Made by a program: the position numbers and the translations under genes. The notes under the pieces are model-generated. The model saw nothing but the letters and a program-made list of their open reading frames with translations. It ran no database searches and was not told the DNA's origin. Below are positions 6,833 through 16,130 of a DNA stretch of 21,433 bases, one piece after another. Source of the DNA: Chara braunii (lineage: Eukaryota > Streptophyta > Charophyceae > Charales > Characeae). The stretch covers positions 2,734,351-2,755,783 of the forward strand of contig BFEA01000111.1 in the NCBI GenBank assembly GCA_003427395.1, written 5' to 3'. How positions within the stretch are numbered: position 1 is the stretch's first letter; every line of letters starts with the position of its first letter.

Positions 6833-8356
6833 GTCATCCACATCAACACGATTGTGGTCGGGCCGTCGAGAGAGGGCGTCTGCAACGCGGTTGCTTTTGC
6901 TGAGGGTGTGGCAAATGGTGAATGTGAATTGGGCAAGGAGGTCTAACCAACGGGCTTGGTGCGGCGTGATGTCTTTCTTGGTGAGGATAGAGGAGACGAG
7001 GGTGTTGTCCGTGCGGATGGTGAAGTATTGCCCGTCGAGGTACGGGCGCCAGACTTTGAGGGCGTGGATCACGGCGAGGAGTTCCTTCTCGTTGGAGGGA
7101 TAGTTCATCTCCGCAGGAAGGAGCTTCTTGCCAGCGAAGGCGATGGGGTACTCGCCGGGTGGAGCCTCGGGGTGGGTGGGGGAATCTTTGATGGAGGGGG
7201 TTTAAGAAGTGTCGCGAGGGAAGTGTTGGGATAGGACAACTCCAAGGGCGAATTCGGATGCATCTGTGGTAACGTAAAAATGTCGAAAGGGGTCGACGAT
7301 CTTGAGAACGGGGGCCGTGGTGACGGTTTGTTTGAGGAAGTCGAAGGCGTTTTGGCGGCGGTCATTCCAAGTGAAGGGTTCGTCCTTGCGGGTGAGTTCG
7401 TGGAGGGGGTACGAGATGTTGGAGAAGTTGTGGATAAAGGGGCGGTTGTAGTTGGCAAGGCCGAGAAATGAACGAAGTTGGAGTAGGGTCTTGGGTGGTG
7501 GATACTCGATGAGGGCGGTGACCTTCGAGGGGTCCATGCGTATTCCTTCAGCGGAGACGATGTGGCCAAGGTATTCAATGCTTGAAGCGGCAAAGGTGCA
7601 TTTGCTGAGCTTGGCGTAAAATTTTTGCTCTCTGGGGATAGAGAGGACTTGGCGGAGATGCTGAAGGTGGGACTTGAAGGTGGGGCTATAGACAAGGCTA
7701 TCATTGAGGTAAACGACGACACAGACTTCGAGGAGGTCGCGGAAGATGTGGTTCATGGTGGATTGGAATGTGGTGGGGGCGTTGGTGAGTCCGAAGGGCA
7801 TCACAAGGAACTCGTAGTGCCCAAAGCGAGAACGGAATGCGGTCTTGTGGGTGTCCTCCTCGCGGATGCGGATCTGGTGGAAGCCACTGCGGAGGTCAAT
7901 TTTGGTAAAATATTTGGCTCCACGGAGGCGATCAAAAAGCTCGGAGATCCGAGGTAGGGGGTATTTGTTCTTGATCGTGATCAGATTCAAGGCGTGGTAG
8001 TCTATGCACATCCGGAGTTCCGATGTTCCGCCTTTCTTGACGAAAAGGCAGCTTGTGCCGAAGGGAGATGAACTTGGCTTAATGAATCCTTTTTCAAGGA
8101 GTTCATTGAGTTGCCGCTTCATTTCTTCGGCTTCCGGAATGAAGAGTTGGTACGGAGGGCGGCAAGGTGGAGAGTGACCGGGCTCCAAATCGATGGTGTG
8201 AGACACCACGATCCGGAGGTAATCTGACGAGTAAGGACTCGGGGAAGACGTTCTTGAACTCGTCGAGGATGGAGGTGAGGGCGGGATTGGAGGGGGGGGC
8301 TTGGTCGGGTTTGTCTGTTCAAAGCAAGTCCTCCAGACGCCTGCGATCAAGGACAA
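6830..8356 (-). pseudogene. Reverse transcriptase and RNase H
   Basis: The RT part (8356-7205, 384 codons from its first Met) shows the family in order: MCIDYHALN, KYPLPRI, the first catalytic Asp in FTKIDLRSGFHQ (residue 154), MPFGLTNAPTTFQ, then YLND at 216-219 where YxDD is required. The second segment is followed by EYLGHIVSAEGI and LGLANYNRPFI. RNase H starts at TTDASEFALG; a TAA at 7202-7204 interrupts, and the same frame continues through EKELLAVIHALKVW and FTIRTDNT to DALSRRPDHN near 6850. All three RNase H acidic residues remain. The frame then runs into the inverted integrase core near 6830. It would copy element RNA into DNA; N218 should make it inactive. Confidence 0.95.
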
Positions 8357-8466
8357 GGCAATAGTAGGTGGAGTCAGGGTACGTACGAGTCATGTGAGGG
8401 AATTGGTGCACGGTGACGGAGCTTGGGGAATGGGGATAGGGGAGATAGGGAATGTCGATGGTTGTG

Positions 8467-8841
8467 TCAGGGGTGGAACGAGTATGGCATGTAGCGGTCC
8501 AGCCACGATGTTACCAAAACGATGTCGCACATTAAGTGCATGACATCGAATAAGACCTGACTGCGGAGGGTTCCGACAGTCATGGTGGTCTTGGGAACCG
8601 TGCGGTCTACTACGGCGGCGGTGTCTTTGTCCCCTAAACGAATCATAATCGGGGAGTCATCACCAGTAGAGGTAAGACCGTCTTTCCGGACAAACGCGTC
8701 GGTGATGAAGTTACCAGTGGCTCCAATGTCGAGGAGGGGCCGAAACTTAGTCATAGATGCACCAAGGGTGGCGGTGATGAATTTGGGGTGAAAGCGATGA
8801 GTTGGCGGTGGAGATAATGGTGGTGAGGTGGCGTTGTTCAT
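8467..8841 (-). pseudogene. Retroviral-type aspartic protease
   Basis: Open for 124 codons. Starts near FHPKFITATLG; the active-site loop reads LLDIGATGNFI, with the catalytic Asp followed by Ile rather than the usual Ser or Thr. The later hydrophobic-Gly flap-end region reads CDIVLVTSWLDRY, where families normally have ILG.WL, so the conserved Gly is lost or altered. It would process the Gag-Pol polyprotein. The frame differs from that of the upstream linker, so there is a shift near 8830. Confidence 0.85.
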
Positions 8842-9389
8842 TGCCTAATCGGACAAGCCGATCGAGTCGGGCTTGTTCCTCAACAACATCAGAGAAGGTG
8901 ACAAAGGATGGATTTGGAAGGAGGGTTGCGGAACATGTGGCGGTGAGGGGGGCGTCAGGCGACGAGGGTTGCGACGCCTGGGGTTCGTCTGGTGGGATAT
9001 GCGGCACCGAAGAGGGGGGAGGCAGACGTATTGTTGATGCCAAATGGGTCACCGGTGGGGTGGAGATCGTCACCGATGGGATGACTGACAGACTAGTGGT
9101 CGATGCCGGGACGGGTTCATGGTGATACAGGGGACGGTGTTCATGAGGAGGAGGGACCGGGAGTGGCGGATGCGGAGGCAGCGGGTCGGGGGGCCGTGGA
9201 CCTGGGTGCCTGACGTGTGAACTGTCCGGCATTTGGACAGTTTGTCTGTAGATGTCCTAACTGTTGGCACCGGAAACAACCACCCTTTGCTTGGAGGTAG
9301 GTTCGCTCCTCCGGCGTGAGTTTTGTGAGACGGGTTGGGTGGGTGTTCATGGGAGGATGGCTGGAGCGTTCTCTCTTTTCCATTCGCAT
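8747..9389 (-). pseudogene. Nucleocapsid zinc knuckle and proline-rich linker
   Basis: The first frame (9389-9141) contains LTPEERTYLQAKGGCFRC followed by QQLGHLQTNC: a perfect CX2CX4HX4C zinc knuckle that binds element RNA. A second frame (9232-8747) is proline- and serine-rich and leads into the protease with FSDVVEEQARLDRLVRLG, a helical pre-protease segment. The two frames overlap, so a frameshift lies around 9150-9230. Confidence 0.85.
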
Positions 9390-9411
9390 GAGGTGAATGG
9401 CGGAGAGTTCG

Positions 9412-10272
9412 TCAGAGGAGAGTGATGTGGTGTCTAGTGGGTCGGAGAGGATGTCGGGGTCGGGGGCAGAGAACTCGTCCGAGGAGGCAGAGAGAGGTTT
9501 CGTCGGCGATGTTATGAAAGAATCGTGGGCGGGGTGGGGCGGATGTGAGTGCGTCCTTGTACGAGGTGAGGAATTTGTCTAGGTGAACGGCGCGGTTGAG
9601 GAGATCGGAGAGAGACATTGGGGGGTCGTGGACGAGGGAGGCGGCTAGGTCCTCTCGACATCCCCGTTTGAAGCGGGAGATGAATGCGGCATCACTGACG
9701 TAGTCAAGGGGGTTGTGTTGCCGCAACACACGGACGGATTGGACAAAGCGGTCGGTCGGGCCGTTCTGTCGAAGACGGCAGAGTTGCTCAAAGTAGTCAT
9801 TGACCGTCTTTTCTGGTCGGAGTGTGCAGGTGATGAGATTGGCCCACTGAAGGAAGGAATGGGGTTCCTCGTTTGCATGTTGGCGGTTAGCTCGTTCGGT
9901 GTAACACCAACGAGCGGCGCCTTCCTGTAGCTTGGTGCTAGCAATAGGGTGCCAGTGTGTGACAGGGATGTTGTGGAGGGAGAAGGCATCGTATAGTTTG
10001 CTGAGAAAGACGAAGACACCCTCGTGGGGAAGACCGGTGAAAGGGGGGATATCCGTTGACCGAAAGGATGGGGGAATGTTACCCGTTAAGGGTGTTGTGG
10101 TGGCGAGGGTGTTGAAATCAAGTCTGGGTGAGGAGGAAGGTACCCGGGTGAAGTCGGTAGTGGGATTCGTCGGGAGGAGTGTGGACGAAGGAGATATTGG
10201 GATAACAGGGAGCAGGGCTTGAGGTGTGGAAGTGATCTGGGTATGGGTGGAAGTGATAGTGGATGAAGTCAT
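9412..10272 (-). pseudogene. Gag capsid region
   Basis: Open for 286 codons. After a Ser/Thr/Pro-rich leader come IPPFTGLPHEGVFVFLSKL, then TKLQEGAARWCYTE, HSFLQWANLI, VNDYFEQLCRLRQ and FISRFKRGCREDLAASL. This is the pattern of the plant retrotransposon Gag domain that forms virus-like particles. The frame is lost at about 9470, where the C-terminal end becomes Arg/Pro-rich, and resumes with the zinc knuckle in another frame. Confidence 0.88.
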
Positions 10273-10274
10273 GA

Positions 10275-10374
10275 GGGGTTTTGACTGGGAGGGAATGGTT
10301 GATGACTGCGTGACGGCGGGGGTTGGGGTTTTGACTGGGAGGGAATGGTTGATGACTGCGTGACGGGGGGGGTT
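10275..10374. repeat. 50-bp tandem duplication in gag
   Basis: Two copies, period exactly 50 (TTGACTGGGAGGGAATGG at 10281 and again at 10331), nearly identical. As 50 is not a multiple of three, it shifts the gag frame between its Ser/Thr/Pro-rich leader and the capsid. High identity implies a recent event. Confidence 0.95.
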
Positions 10375-10376
10375 GT

Positions 10377-10872
10377 CGTCTTGGTGACCAAGGTGGGGGG
10401 AGTGATGGATGAAGGCGGGGGTGTGGATGACGTGCTAGCGGAGAGGACGGTGGACGTGGGGGACGAGGTGATTGGTGTAGATGTGGAGGTGGAGGATGGG
10501 GGAAGGGAGGTGGCACCCGAGGTGAGGGGGGGGGGATGTGGTGGTGACGACCTGGACAACGAGGGTGTGACTTTCAATGGTGGTCAGGCGAGCAGAGATG
10601 GTGGAAACAGATGTTTTGATGTCGTCCATGGATGACTAGAGAGATGTCAGCATGCGGAAAAGAGCCGCGAGGTCGATGGCAACATTGGGTGCTGGTGTTT
10701 GCTCGCCTACAAGGTTGCGGGCGATGCTGTCGACGGAGTCGGAGCGGATGTCCGACATATCAGTGCTGGATGATTGGGCCATGGTGGGGGAGGAAGCGGT
10801 GGTAGCTGCAGATGAGGTGGCAGCAGCGGCGGCAGCGGCTACGCGTTGAGAGTTTCTAGTTGGACGTGGCAT
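10377..10872 (-). pseudogene. Gag N-terminal leader
   Basis: The Met at 10872 (MPRPTRNSQRVAAAAAA) opens a 78-codon frame followed, after a stop at 10636, by MDDIKTSVSTISARLTTIESH (from 10629), a short coiled-coil-like helix, then a Thr/Ser/Pro-rich low-complexity tract. It is probably the N-terminus of Gag, because it precedes the capsid in the same strand and nothing coding is visible further upstream. The runs of Ala and Ser and the C/G homopolymer just upstream (about 10875-10890) make frame errors likely. Confidence 0.7.
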
Positions 10873-10904
10873 GCCCGGGGGAGGGGGGGGGGTTTCCTAT
10901 TTAC

Positions 10905-12010
10905 AAGAGTAGAATGTCATCAATTGATTTAGCAATAAAGGTAATTCCCAAATAAAATTCACAAAACAAGAATTAATTTTGAATAAGATTAATTCGAAAT
11001 TTGATTTTTTTTCTTTTTTTTCTTTTTTTTCTTTTTTTTCTAAAAATAATTGGTGAAATTCAAAACGTATTTTGCAGGAATTTTACAAGAAGAAGAGGTT
11101 AAAATTTTGAAAAAAGGGTGATTAATTTTGAATAAAGAGATTAATTCAGTCGTGAATTAATTGGATTTAGTCTAAATTAATTGAGGAATTCAGAATAGCA
11201 AAAAAAAGGGAAGTACTTCCGAATTATATAAAAAAAAGGAATTTCGAAAGAATTATGAAAAAGAATCGCGAAAAGGAATTAATTGATTATGATATATTTC
11301 AAGAAAAAATTAAAAAATGAATATGAAATATACGAAAAAAAGAATTAATTAAAATAATTTTTGAATTTTGAGAAAAAAATATCAAAAAGGGATTTGATTA
11401 ATTCGAACGTATTTTCAAAATTGTCGACAAAAGAATGAAGTTGCGAATTTCGAAAAAGAAATGTGGAGAAATAATTGATTAATCCGAACGAAAAGAATTT
11501 AATTAATTCTAAAATATTTTTGAATTACAAAAAAAACAAAAAACAATTAATTAAAATTATTTTCATAATTAAAAAAAAAAATTGAAAAAGAATTAATTAG
11601 AAATGTTTTCCAAAAAGAAATGTCAAAAAAAGAAGTTAATTAATTTTAAAATATTTTCGAATTACAAAAATTCCGAAAAACATTTCAAACAATTAATTAA
11701 AATTATTTTTGTAATTTCAAAAAGTTTTGAAAAATAATTAATTATAAATGTTTTCGAAAAAGAAATGTCGAAAAAAAAGAATTGAATGAATTGAATTGAA
11801 TTCTAAAATATTTTCGAATTACAAAAGTTTCAAAAAGGAATCAATTATAATTCTTTTTCGAATTTCAAAGAAGAAATGCCGAGAAGGATGATTAATCCTA
11901 CGTATTTTCGAAAAAAAAAATATTTTTGAAAAAGAAATATCGAGAAAGATAGTTAATGAAGTATTTATGAATTTACAAGAATTTCAAATGGATTCTAAAA
12001 TAAAAAAATA
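10905..12010. repeat. AT-rich block with degenerate tandem repeat
   Basis: About 1.1 kb made almost only of A and T with GAATTAATT, TTTTCGAA and AAAAAGAAATGTC words. A repeating pattern is visible: AGAAATGT-type words at 11457, 11616, 11761, 11872 and 11933, several followed by TTAATT...TAAAATATTTTYGAATTACAAA. Spacings shrink from 159 to 145, 111 and 61. No coding frame. Strand composition is skewed, with A-rich runs on the plus strand except for T-rich runs at 11003-11040. Confidence 0.8.
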
Positions 12011-12349
12011 ATAGATAAAGGAATAAATGAGTTTGATGTAAATCGAGGGCGGAGCGATCCTATCTACTATTGATTGGGTGGTAGGGTAGTAGGTAGGGTT
12101 AAAATGGGGGGCGGGGTTGCACGGGTAGATGGGTGATGATGATGATGATGTTTGCCTGCCCATTGGTAGGGCAATGGTCCTGACCCCTGAGTGCTGGTCA
12201 CACTGAGGTAGGATAGTAGGATAGGGGGTGCGCCAGGAGTATTGACGTGAGGATGGGATGGGAGATGGTCTCATATTCCAGGACACCCGCGGCTCACAGC
12301 TCCAGGTAATCACTGTGCACTCATTGATTGGCCTCTACAACACCCTGGA

Positions 12350-12352
<3 letters not shown>
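12011..12352. other. No gene; GT/GGTAGG-rich, possibly body of a retrocopy
   Basis: Moderately GC-rich, with a (GAT)5 run at about 12135-12149 and repeated GGTAGGATAGTAGG words. It ends in CTCTACAACACCCTGGACTT directly before A31, so it may be the 3' end of a polyadenylated insertion. I could not identify the element. Confidence 0.4.
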
Positions 12353-12384
<32 letters not shown>

Positions 12385-12420
12385 ATGAATCAAGGAATTG
12401 TCCCAAAAAAAAAAAAAAAA
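12353..12420 (+). repeat. Two poly(A) tracts
   Basis: A31 at 12353-12383, then 21 mixed bases, then A16 at 12405-12420 and an A-rich run to 12460. Such double tails occur where one non-LTR element inserts into the tail of another. Confidence 0.9.
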
Positions 12421-12559
12421 GGAGAAAAACAAAAGAAAAGCAAAACAAGAATCTGATATAGAACCACTTGAGCAACAGCACAATCATTATTAAACGAAGC
12501 TGGGAACGGGCCCGACATCCCTCACAAAGGTCACTACAGCACAAACCCTTGCCGAATCA

Positions 12560-13225
12560 TGTATAGGGTTGTTGGACCCTATTTCCAGGAGGTGAACATT
12601 CCCGCCAATAGATTGGAGCCATTTGTTCACAAGAAAGAAAAAAGGACTGACATACTGACTCTCAGTCTCCCTTCAAACAACCAGTACCTTTCCCAGGCAG
12701 AGTTTCAGTAGTCCAAAAGACCTATCGAGCCTGGTCATTGCTGCAGACGTTTTGCCCACCAGCCCGTGCAAGGCATTTGACCATAGGATGATCACCCTCG
12801 GTCTGTCCTTCCACTCCCATGTCCAGAGAGGCCTGGGCTTTTACAAACTGAATACCTTTCTTCTCCCCCTCTCCAAATTCAAAGAAATGGTAAACGACTT
12901 TTGACAATATTGGCAAACACAGAAGCCAGCCACAGGAGAGAGGTTTTCTTGGTTCAATAAAGGGTTAAGCCCAACTCAGAGAACGAGCCAAGAGCTTCTC
13001 AACCCAATATGCGAGAGACCGCAAGGCAATACCGGAGAGCCTCATGAAGGAGCTTAAAGAATGGGATGAACAGCTCATGAACGACCCGTTGCACCGCCCA
13101 TCCTTTGACGAGTTACAACATGCAAGAGACCACCTCCAAGACTACATAGACCAATAAACACAGGCTTGGACAATTCAAGCACGAGTCAAGTGGTTAGAGC
13201 ACCGGTTGGAAATACGCATTGTGGT
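12560..13225 (+). pseudogene. L1-type LINE ORF2 fragment (end of endonuclease to start of RT)
   Basis: Several frames together give the ordered landmarks of L1-like ORF2: LDPISRR and PPIDW (the SRID motif of the endonuclease, about 12575-12615); AFDHRMITLGLSFHS (12774 on), where FDH stands for the usual SDH; RGLGFYKLNTFLL; FKEMVNDF then QYW; GERFSWFNKGL; AKSFSTQYARDRKAIPESL; LMKELKEWDEQLMNDP; and finally QARVKWLEH at about 13173-13203, the conserved Arg-Trp-Leu lead-in to the RT. The fragment stops there. TGA at 12902-12904 replaces an expected Trp. At least one frameshift lies near 12985. Confidence 0.8.
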
Positions 13226-13266
13226 ATGAGGTTGGGGGTTGAAAACTCAATTGCAACCTTGCGCAT
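13186..13266 (+). repeat. Dispersed repeat, copy B (tRNA-like)
   Basis: Matches 1055-1135 in inverse orientation, with a 19-base identical core at 13216-13234. The left part GTGGTTAGAGCACCGG resembles a tRNA D-arm and GGGGGTTGAAAACTC a T-arm; the gap between them is somewhat longer than in a real tRNA. It abuts the end of the LINE homology. A tRNA-derived SINE head is the best explanation, with moderate support. Confidence 0.55.
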
Positions 13267-14000
13267 GGACACCGACAGGGCGTTAGAATGACGCATGGCT
13301 GGACGCTAAGTGATTCTTGTCGGCTCAGTCTGCAAGTCCTTATATTCGTGAAGTATTTTTTTTAATAGAAGGAGGATAGGATGATGAGCATTCACGTATT
13401 CGTTTAACGAGCACCATCATCACATCCTGGTCCAACTTCTTCTTTGCAATCATACTTCTGAAGGATGGGTAACTCGTACAACAAAAAGACAATGACGAGT
13501 CAGAGTCTGACCAGTGATACAATTTAATTGTTTAAAGTTCGAACTTTTTGTCCTTTAACTTTACAATCTTTTCTTTGAACCTGACTTCTGGGTCTGCTTC
13601 TTCGTGCCAGTCCATTCCCAGAATCATATTAAAGGATAGGTTCTTTTCAATTAGGAAGGATACCTCGTGCCACTGCAAGATTTTCTTTCCTTTCTTAATC
13701 CTGAAATAACATTTGACACGATCGGCATATTGAGAGACAGTGATCGTGCTCTTGTCAACCAACATAAACGTTGTAGGTCAGGTACTGCTGCTGCACAAGC
13801 AGTAGAAGGCATTGCTAGACAACCAGAAACAGAAGGAAAAATTTGAGGTACCTTGTTATTTAGTTTGGCCTTTAAGCAAGCCCTTTACCTTCATTCTCAA
13901 ATGCAACTTACGAATTGGCTTCTCTAAGACGTAGGACTGCGTCGATCCTGGATCTAACAGAGCACGCACTCACGTACGTGCAACCTCAATGTCTGCGATC
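13265..14000 (-). pseudogene. Protease and pre-RT linker of the second element
   Basis: The active-site loop reads RALLDPGSTQSYVLEK, with the catalytic Asp codon at 13952-13954 and Pro in place of the usual Ser or Thr. The flap-end motif is SFLIEKNLSFNMILGMDWH, a good ILGMDW. Between them lies an apparent insertion (about 13775-13850) with stops. A TGA precedes the loop at 13970-13972. After the protease the frame runs on through KKKLDQDVMMVLVKRIRE and SSSYPPSIKK; after a shift, LHEYKDLQTEP resembles the segment just before RT in this superfamily. RT itself is absent. Confidence 0.78.
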
Positions 14001-14273
14001 ATCAACTCACACGTAGACTTCGCTTTCCTAGCCCACGAACTTCATAAAGCTATGAGTTCATTTCCAAGTTCGTCAGGGGAATTGTCAAGAGAGACAAAAC
14101 ATAAGACAGTGTCATAATATTCCGGACAATGGGCCGAAGAAGAGTCATCCTCTACCGTATGAACCGGGGGTTGAAAGGGGTGATCGACGCCTTACCTTTA
14201 ACTGAACCTCGCAACTCAGTAGGAGCCGATGCTACTCCTACTGGCTGCTCCCTTTTAGGTTCCGAATGAGCGG

Positions 14274-14315
14274 ACATCATGCTATGATGTGTCCAGCAGT
14301 GCCACACTTAAGGCA
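14274..14315 (-). pseudogene. Zinc knuckle of the second element
   Basis: The translation reads CLKCGTAGHIIA, then a TGA (14277-14279), then C: a CX2CX4HX4C knuckle with its last spacer residue turned into a stop, probably an original Trp. It is preceded by EWQGRMKNRQ. It lies between capsid and protease, as expected. Confidence 0.8.
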
Positions 14316-14411
14316 TTGTCTGTTCTTCATTCGGCCCTGCCACTCTTCTCGTGCCGGTCCCATCTTTTCCTAAGGCTTTTCGGCTGCAATACCGGGATGC
14401 TCGGTAAAGCA

Positions 14412-15184
14412 CTACGGCCTCCTATTCTTGTTCCGTGTATTGGTACCTCCCTTGTTGGTCACCACGACAGTGATGTCACCCTTTCCTGACTCACTGCTGC
14501 CATTTCCTCCACCCTTGGCCTCGTCAAGGGGCAACTTCTCTATTGTATCGTCATTAAAGACAATGAGCATGTGGTCCTGTCGCTTTTGCCACCACAGGAC
14601 CCACTTCTCATACCCACCAACCGGACCACTCTTCACTACAGAATCATAAGTACCTTTTACGTGTGTTGTCATTTGCTGAATTTTGCTCCCTTTGGAGCGG
14701 GAGGTCGCAAAATTATCTATAGTTATGCCTACCGGATTTTGCCTCAGCGACGAGATGTCTTTGAATGGGTTCCGACAATGGTCGTGACAAGATGTATAGG
14801 ACTTGATTGTCCTGCAGGTTAAGACCTGTACCTGCAACAAGCGATCAACTTCACGAGACAACTCATCAACAATTGTACAACACTTTTGGCCGATCATGGT
14901 CATGAGCTAATCAAAGGTCTTGTCGGTCATCGTTTTGTCAAGGAATCTCTCCTTAATATTATGGAGAAATTCCTTGAGGGTCAATGTTTTGCCCACTCCC
15001 CAATATCTTCGAAGACAGCAACATTGACTTCAGACAACACGCATTCATTTGCTACCTCACCCAGACATGAGGTAGTGAAAACCACTTGGCTTTCTTGCTC
15101 GACCGTTGCAGTGCTACACTAGATCTGAATTTCCGCAATCCAGAGTAACAAGCGCTTTCCTCCCTTTCCATTATAAGTAAAAGG
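14412..15184 (-). pseudogene. Gag capsid of the second element
   Basis: Starts with PFTYNGKGGKRLLLWIAEI near 15184, the typical opening of a retrotransposon Gag domain. Then SQVVFTTSCLGEVANE, a frame change, FLHNI.ERFLDK-like sequence, TMIGQKCC at 14903 and LSREVDRLLQVQ. The last part (to 14412) has frame changes and basic residues leading to the knuckle. At least two shifts and several stops make it non-functional. Confidence 0.72.
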
Positions 15185-16130
15185 TAATTTCATCTTCACC
15201 TTTTCTTTCCTTTTCGACTTCTCTACTTCTTTGGCTGGTTCCTTTGTAGTGGGTTCTTCTTTCTTTTCCGCCCGTTTCTAAGATTCTTTCTTAGACGGGT
15301 TTTTCCAACGTCACTTTTTTCATTGCCTTTTTCATTAAGTTCTCCTGGGGTTCTTTATTTTCTTTCGCTTTGGCCTCCTCATACACCACCTTGTCCTTCC
15401 CCTTCACAAGTCTGGTCACCGTTTGCAATGGAGCGGTATTGTTGCCAATTTTCATTTCAAGGTGGGTGAGATACGTCTTCATGTTATTCAAGACAGATGC
15501 AAGGTCAACCTCTATTTCCTCAAATTTAAATCCTTGTCTAATTTCCTATACTTTTGTCTCTTGTTGTTCTTTCTCCATCTTCATGCTCTGGTAATCTTTC
15601 ATCTTTCTTCTCTTTGCATTCAGTGCATCTTCCAATTGTTTTATATTCCTGTTCATTATGTCTTCAGACAATTCAGGTTCTTCTTCCCTCTTTTCTTCTT
15701 TGGCCTCTCCTTGTCCAGTGATCTTCGCATAGTAATCAACCACATATCGATCAAGTGTCATTCACGCTTGATTGATAGTGTCTTATACTCTGCTGCTGGC
15801 CTCCATCATATGGGAAGTTGTATCAGCTTGTTGTAGTTCAGTTTCTGCAGCGCATTGGTCGACGAAGATGCTTACATATTGTCCACCTTCAAGGCCAACA
15901 TTCTGTACTTTAGCGACCGAAGTACGAAGGCGAGTCAGCATTAGCTGCCGTCTCTCGTCAGTTTGGCCACGTGTACGCAACACTCCCTCCTCCTCATCAA
16001 CAAACAATGTGAGAGTGATGGGATATAATAAAAGGGGTATAAATCTCGGGTGAATGGAGACACTCAAACATTTCCAAACGAACGACATTTTTGCAATGTG
16101 TCTGCCGCACAATAAATAATTACAAGACAA
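15180..16130 (-). pseudogene. Coiled-coil gag leader of the second element
   Basis: One frame is readable from 16130 to 15291, interrupted by three or four in-frame stops (at 15783, 15762 and 15546). It begins LTLFVDEEEGVLRTRGQTDE and runs through VDYYAKITGQGEAKEEKREE, DIMNRNIKQLEDALNAKRRK and KMKDYQSMKMEKEQQE, heavily charged and helical with heptad-like leucines, then MKTYLTHLEMKIGNN and a Lys-rich stretch. It corresponds to the long variable N-terminal part of Gag. The true start could be a Met at 16130 or 16088. Confidence 0.6.

Larger units (their letters stand above)
4020..10872 (-). mobile_element. Ty3/gypsy chromovirus relic
   Basis: Minus-strand order from right to left: gag N-part (10872), capsid, zinc knuckle, aspartic protease, reverse transcriptase, RNase H, integrase pieces, integrase C-terminus with chromodomain, 3' non-coding repeats, polypurine tract and 3' LTR start. 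Protease-RT-RH-integrase order defines Ty3/gypsy, and the chromodomain places it among chromoviruses. It is dead: frameshifts throughout, several stops, a YLND active site and a scrambled integrase. The 3' LTR's outer end is not determined and no 5' LTR or primer-binding site was found next to gag. It is 6.4 kb from gag start to LTR start. Confidence 0.92.
13265..16130 (-). mobile_element. Second Ty3/gypsy relic (gag and protease only)
   Basis: Minus-strand order from right to left: coiled-coil gag leader, capsid, zinc knuckle, aspartic protease, a linker, then loss of homology where the RT should begin. The breakpoint is near 13265, where the plus-strand dispersed repeat and LINE pieces start. 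Unlike the chromovirus at 4-10.9 kb it has a charged, Lys/Glu-rich Gag and a different protease, so it belongs to another Ty3/gypsy lineage. Confidence 0.8.

Noticed and set aside
7625-7957. Plus-strand frames opposite RT
   Set aside because: They are shadows of the minus-strand RT, which has all family landmarks.
10905-12010. Organelle DNA insertion, suggested by the high AT content
   Set aside because: No organelle gene, rRNA or tRNA piece is visible; it is low-complexity and repetitive.
13186-13266. Functional tRNA gene
   Set aside because: Spacing and arms do not fold into a complete cloverleaf and the T-loop lacks TTCGA; a tRNA-like repeat is more likely.
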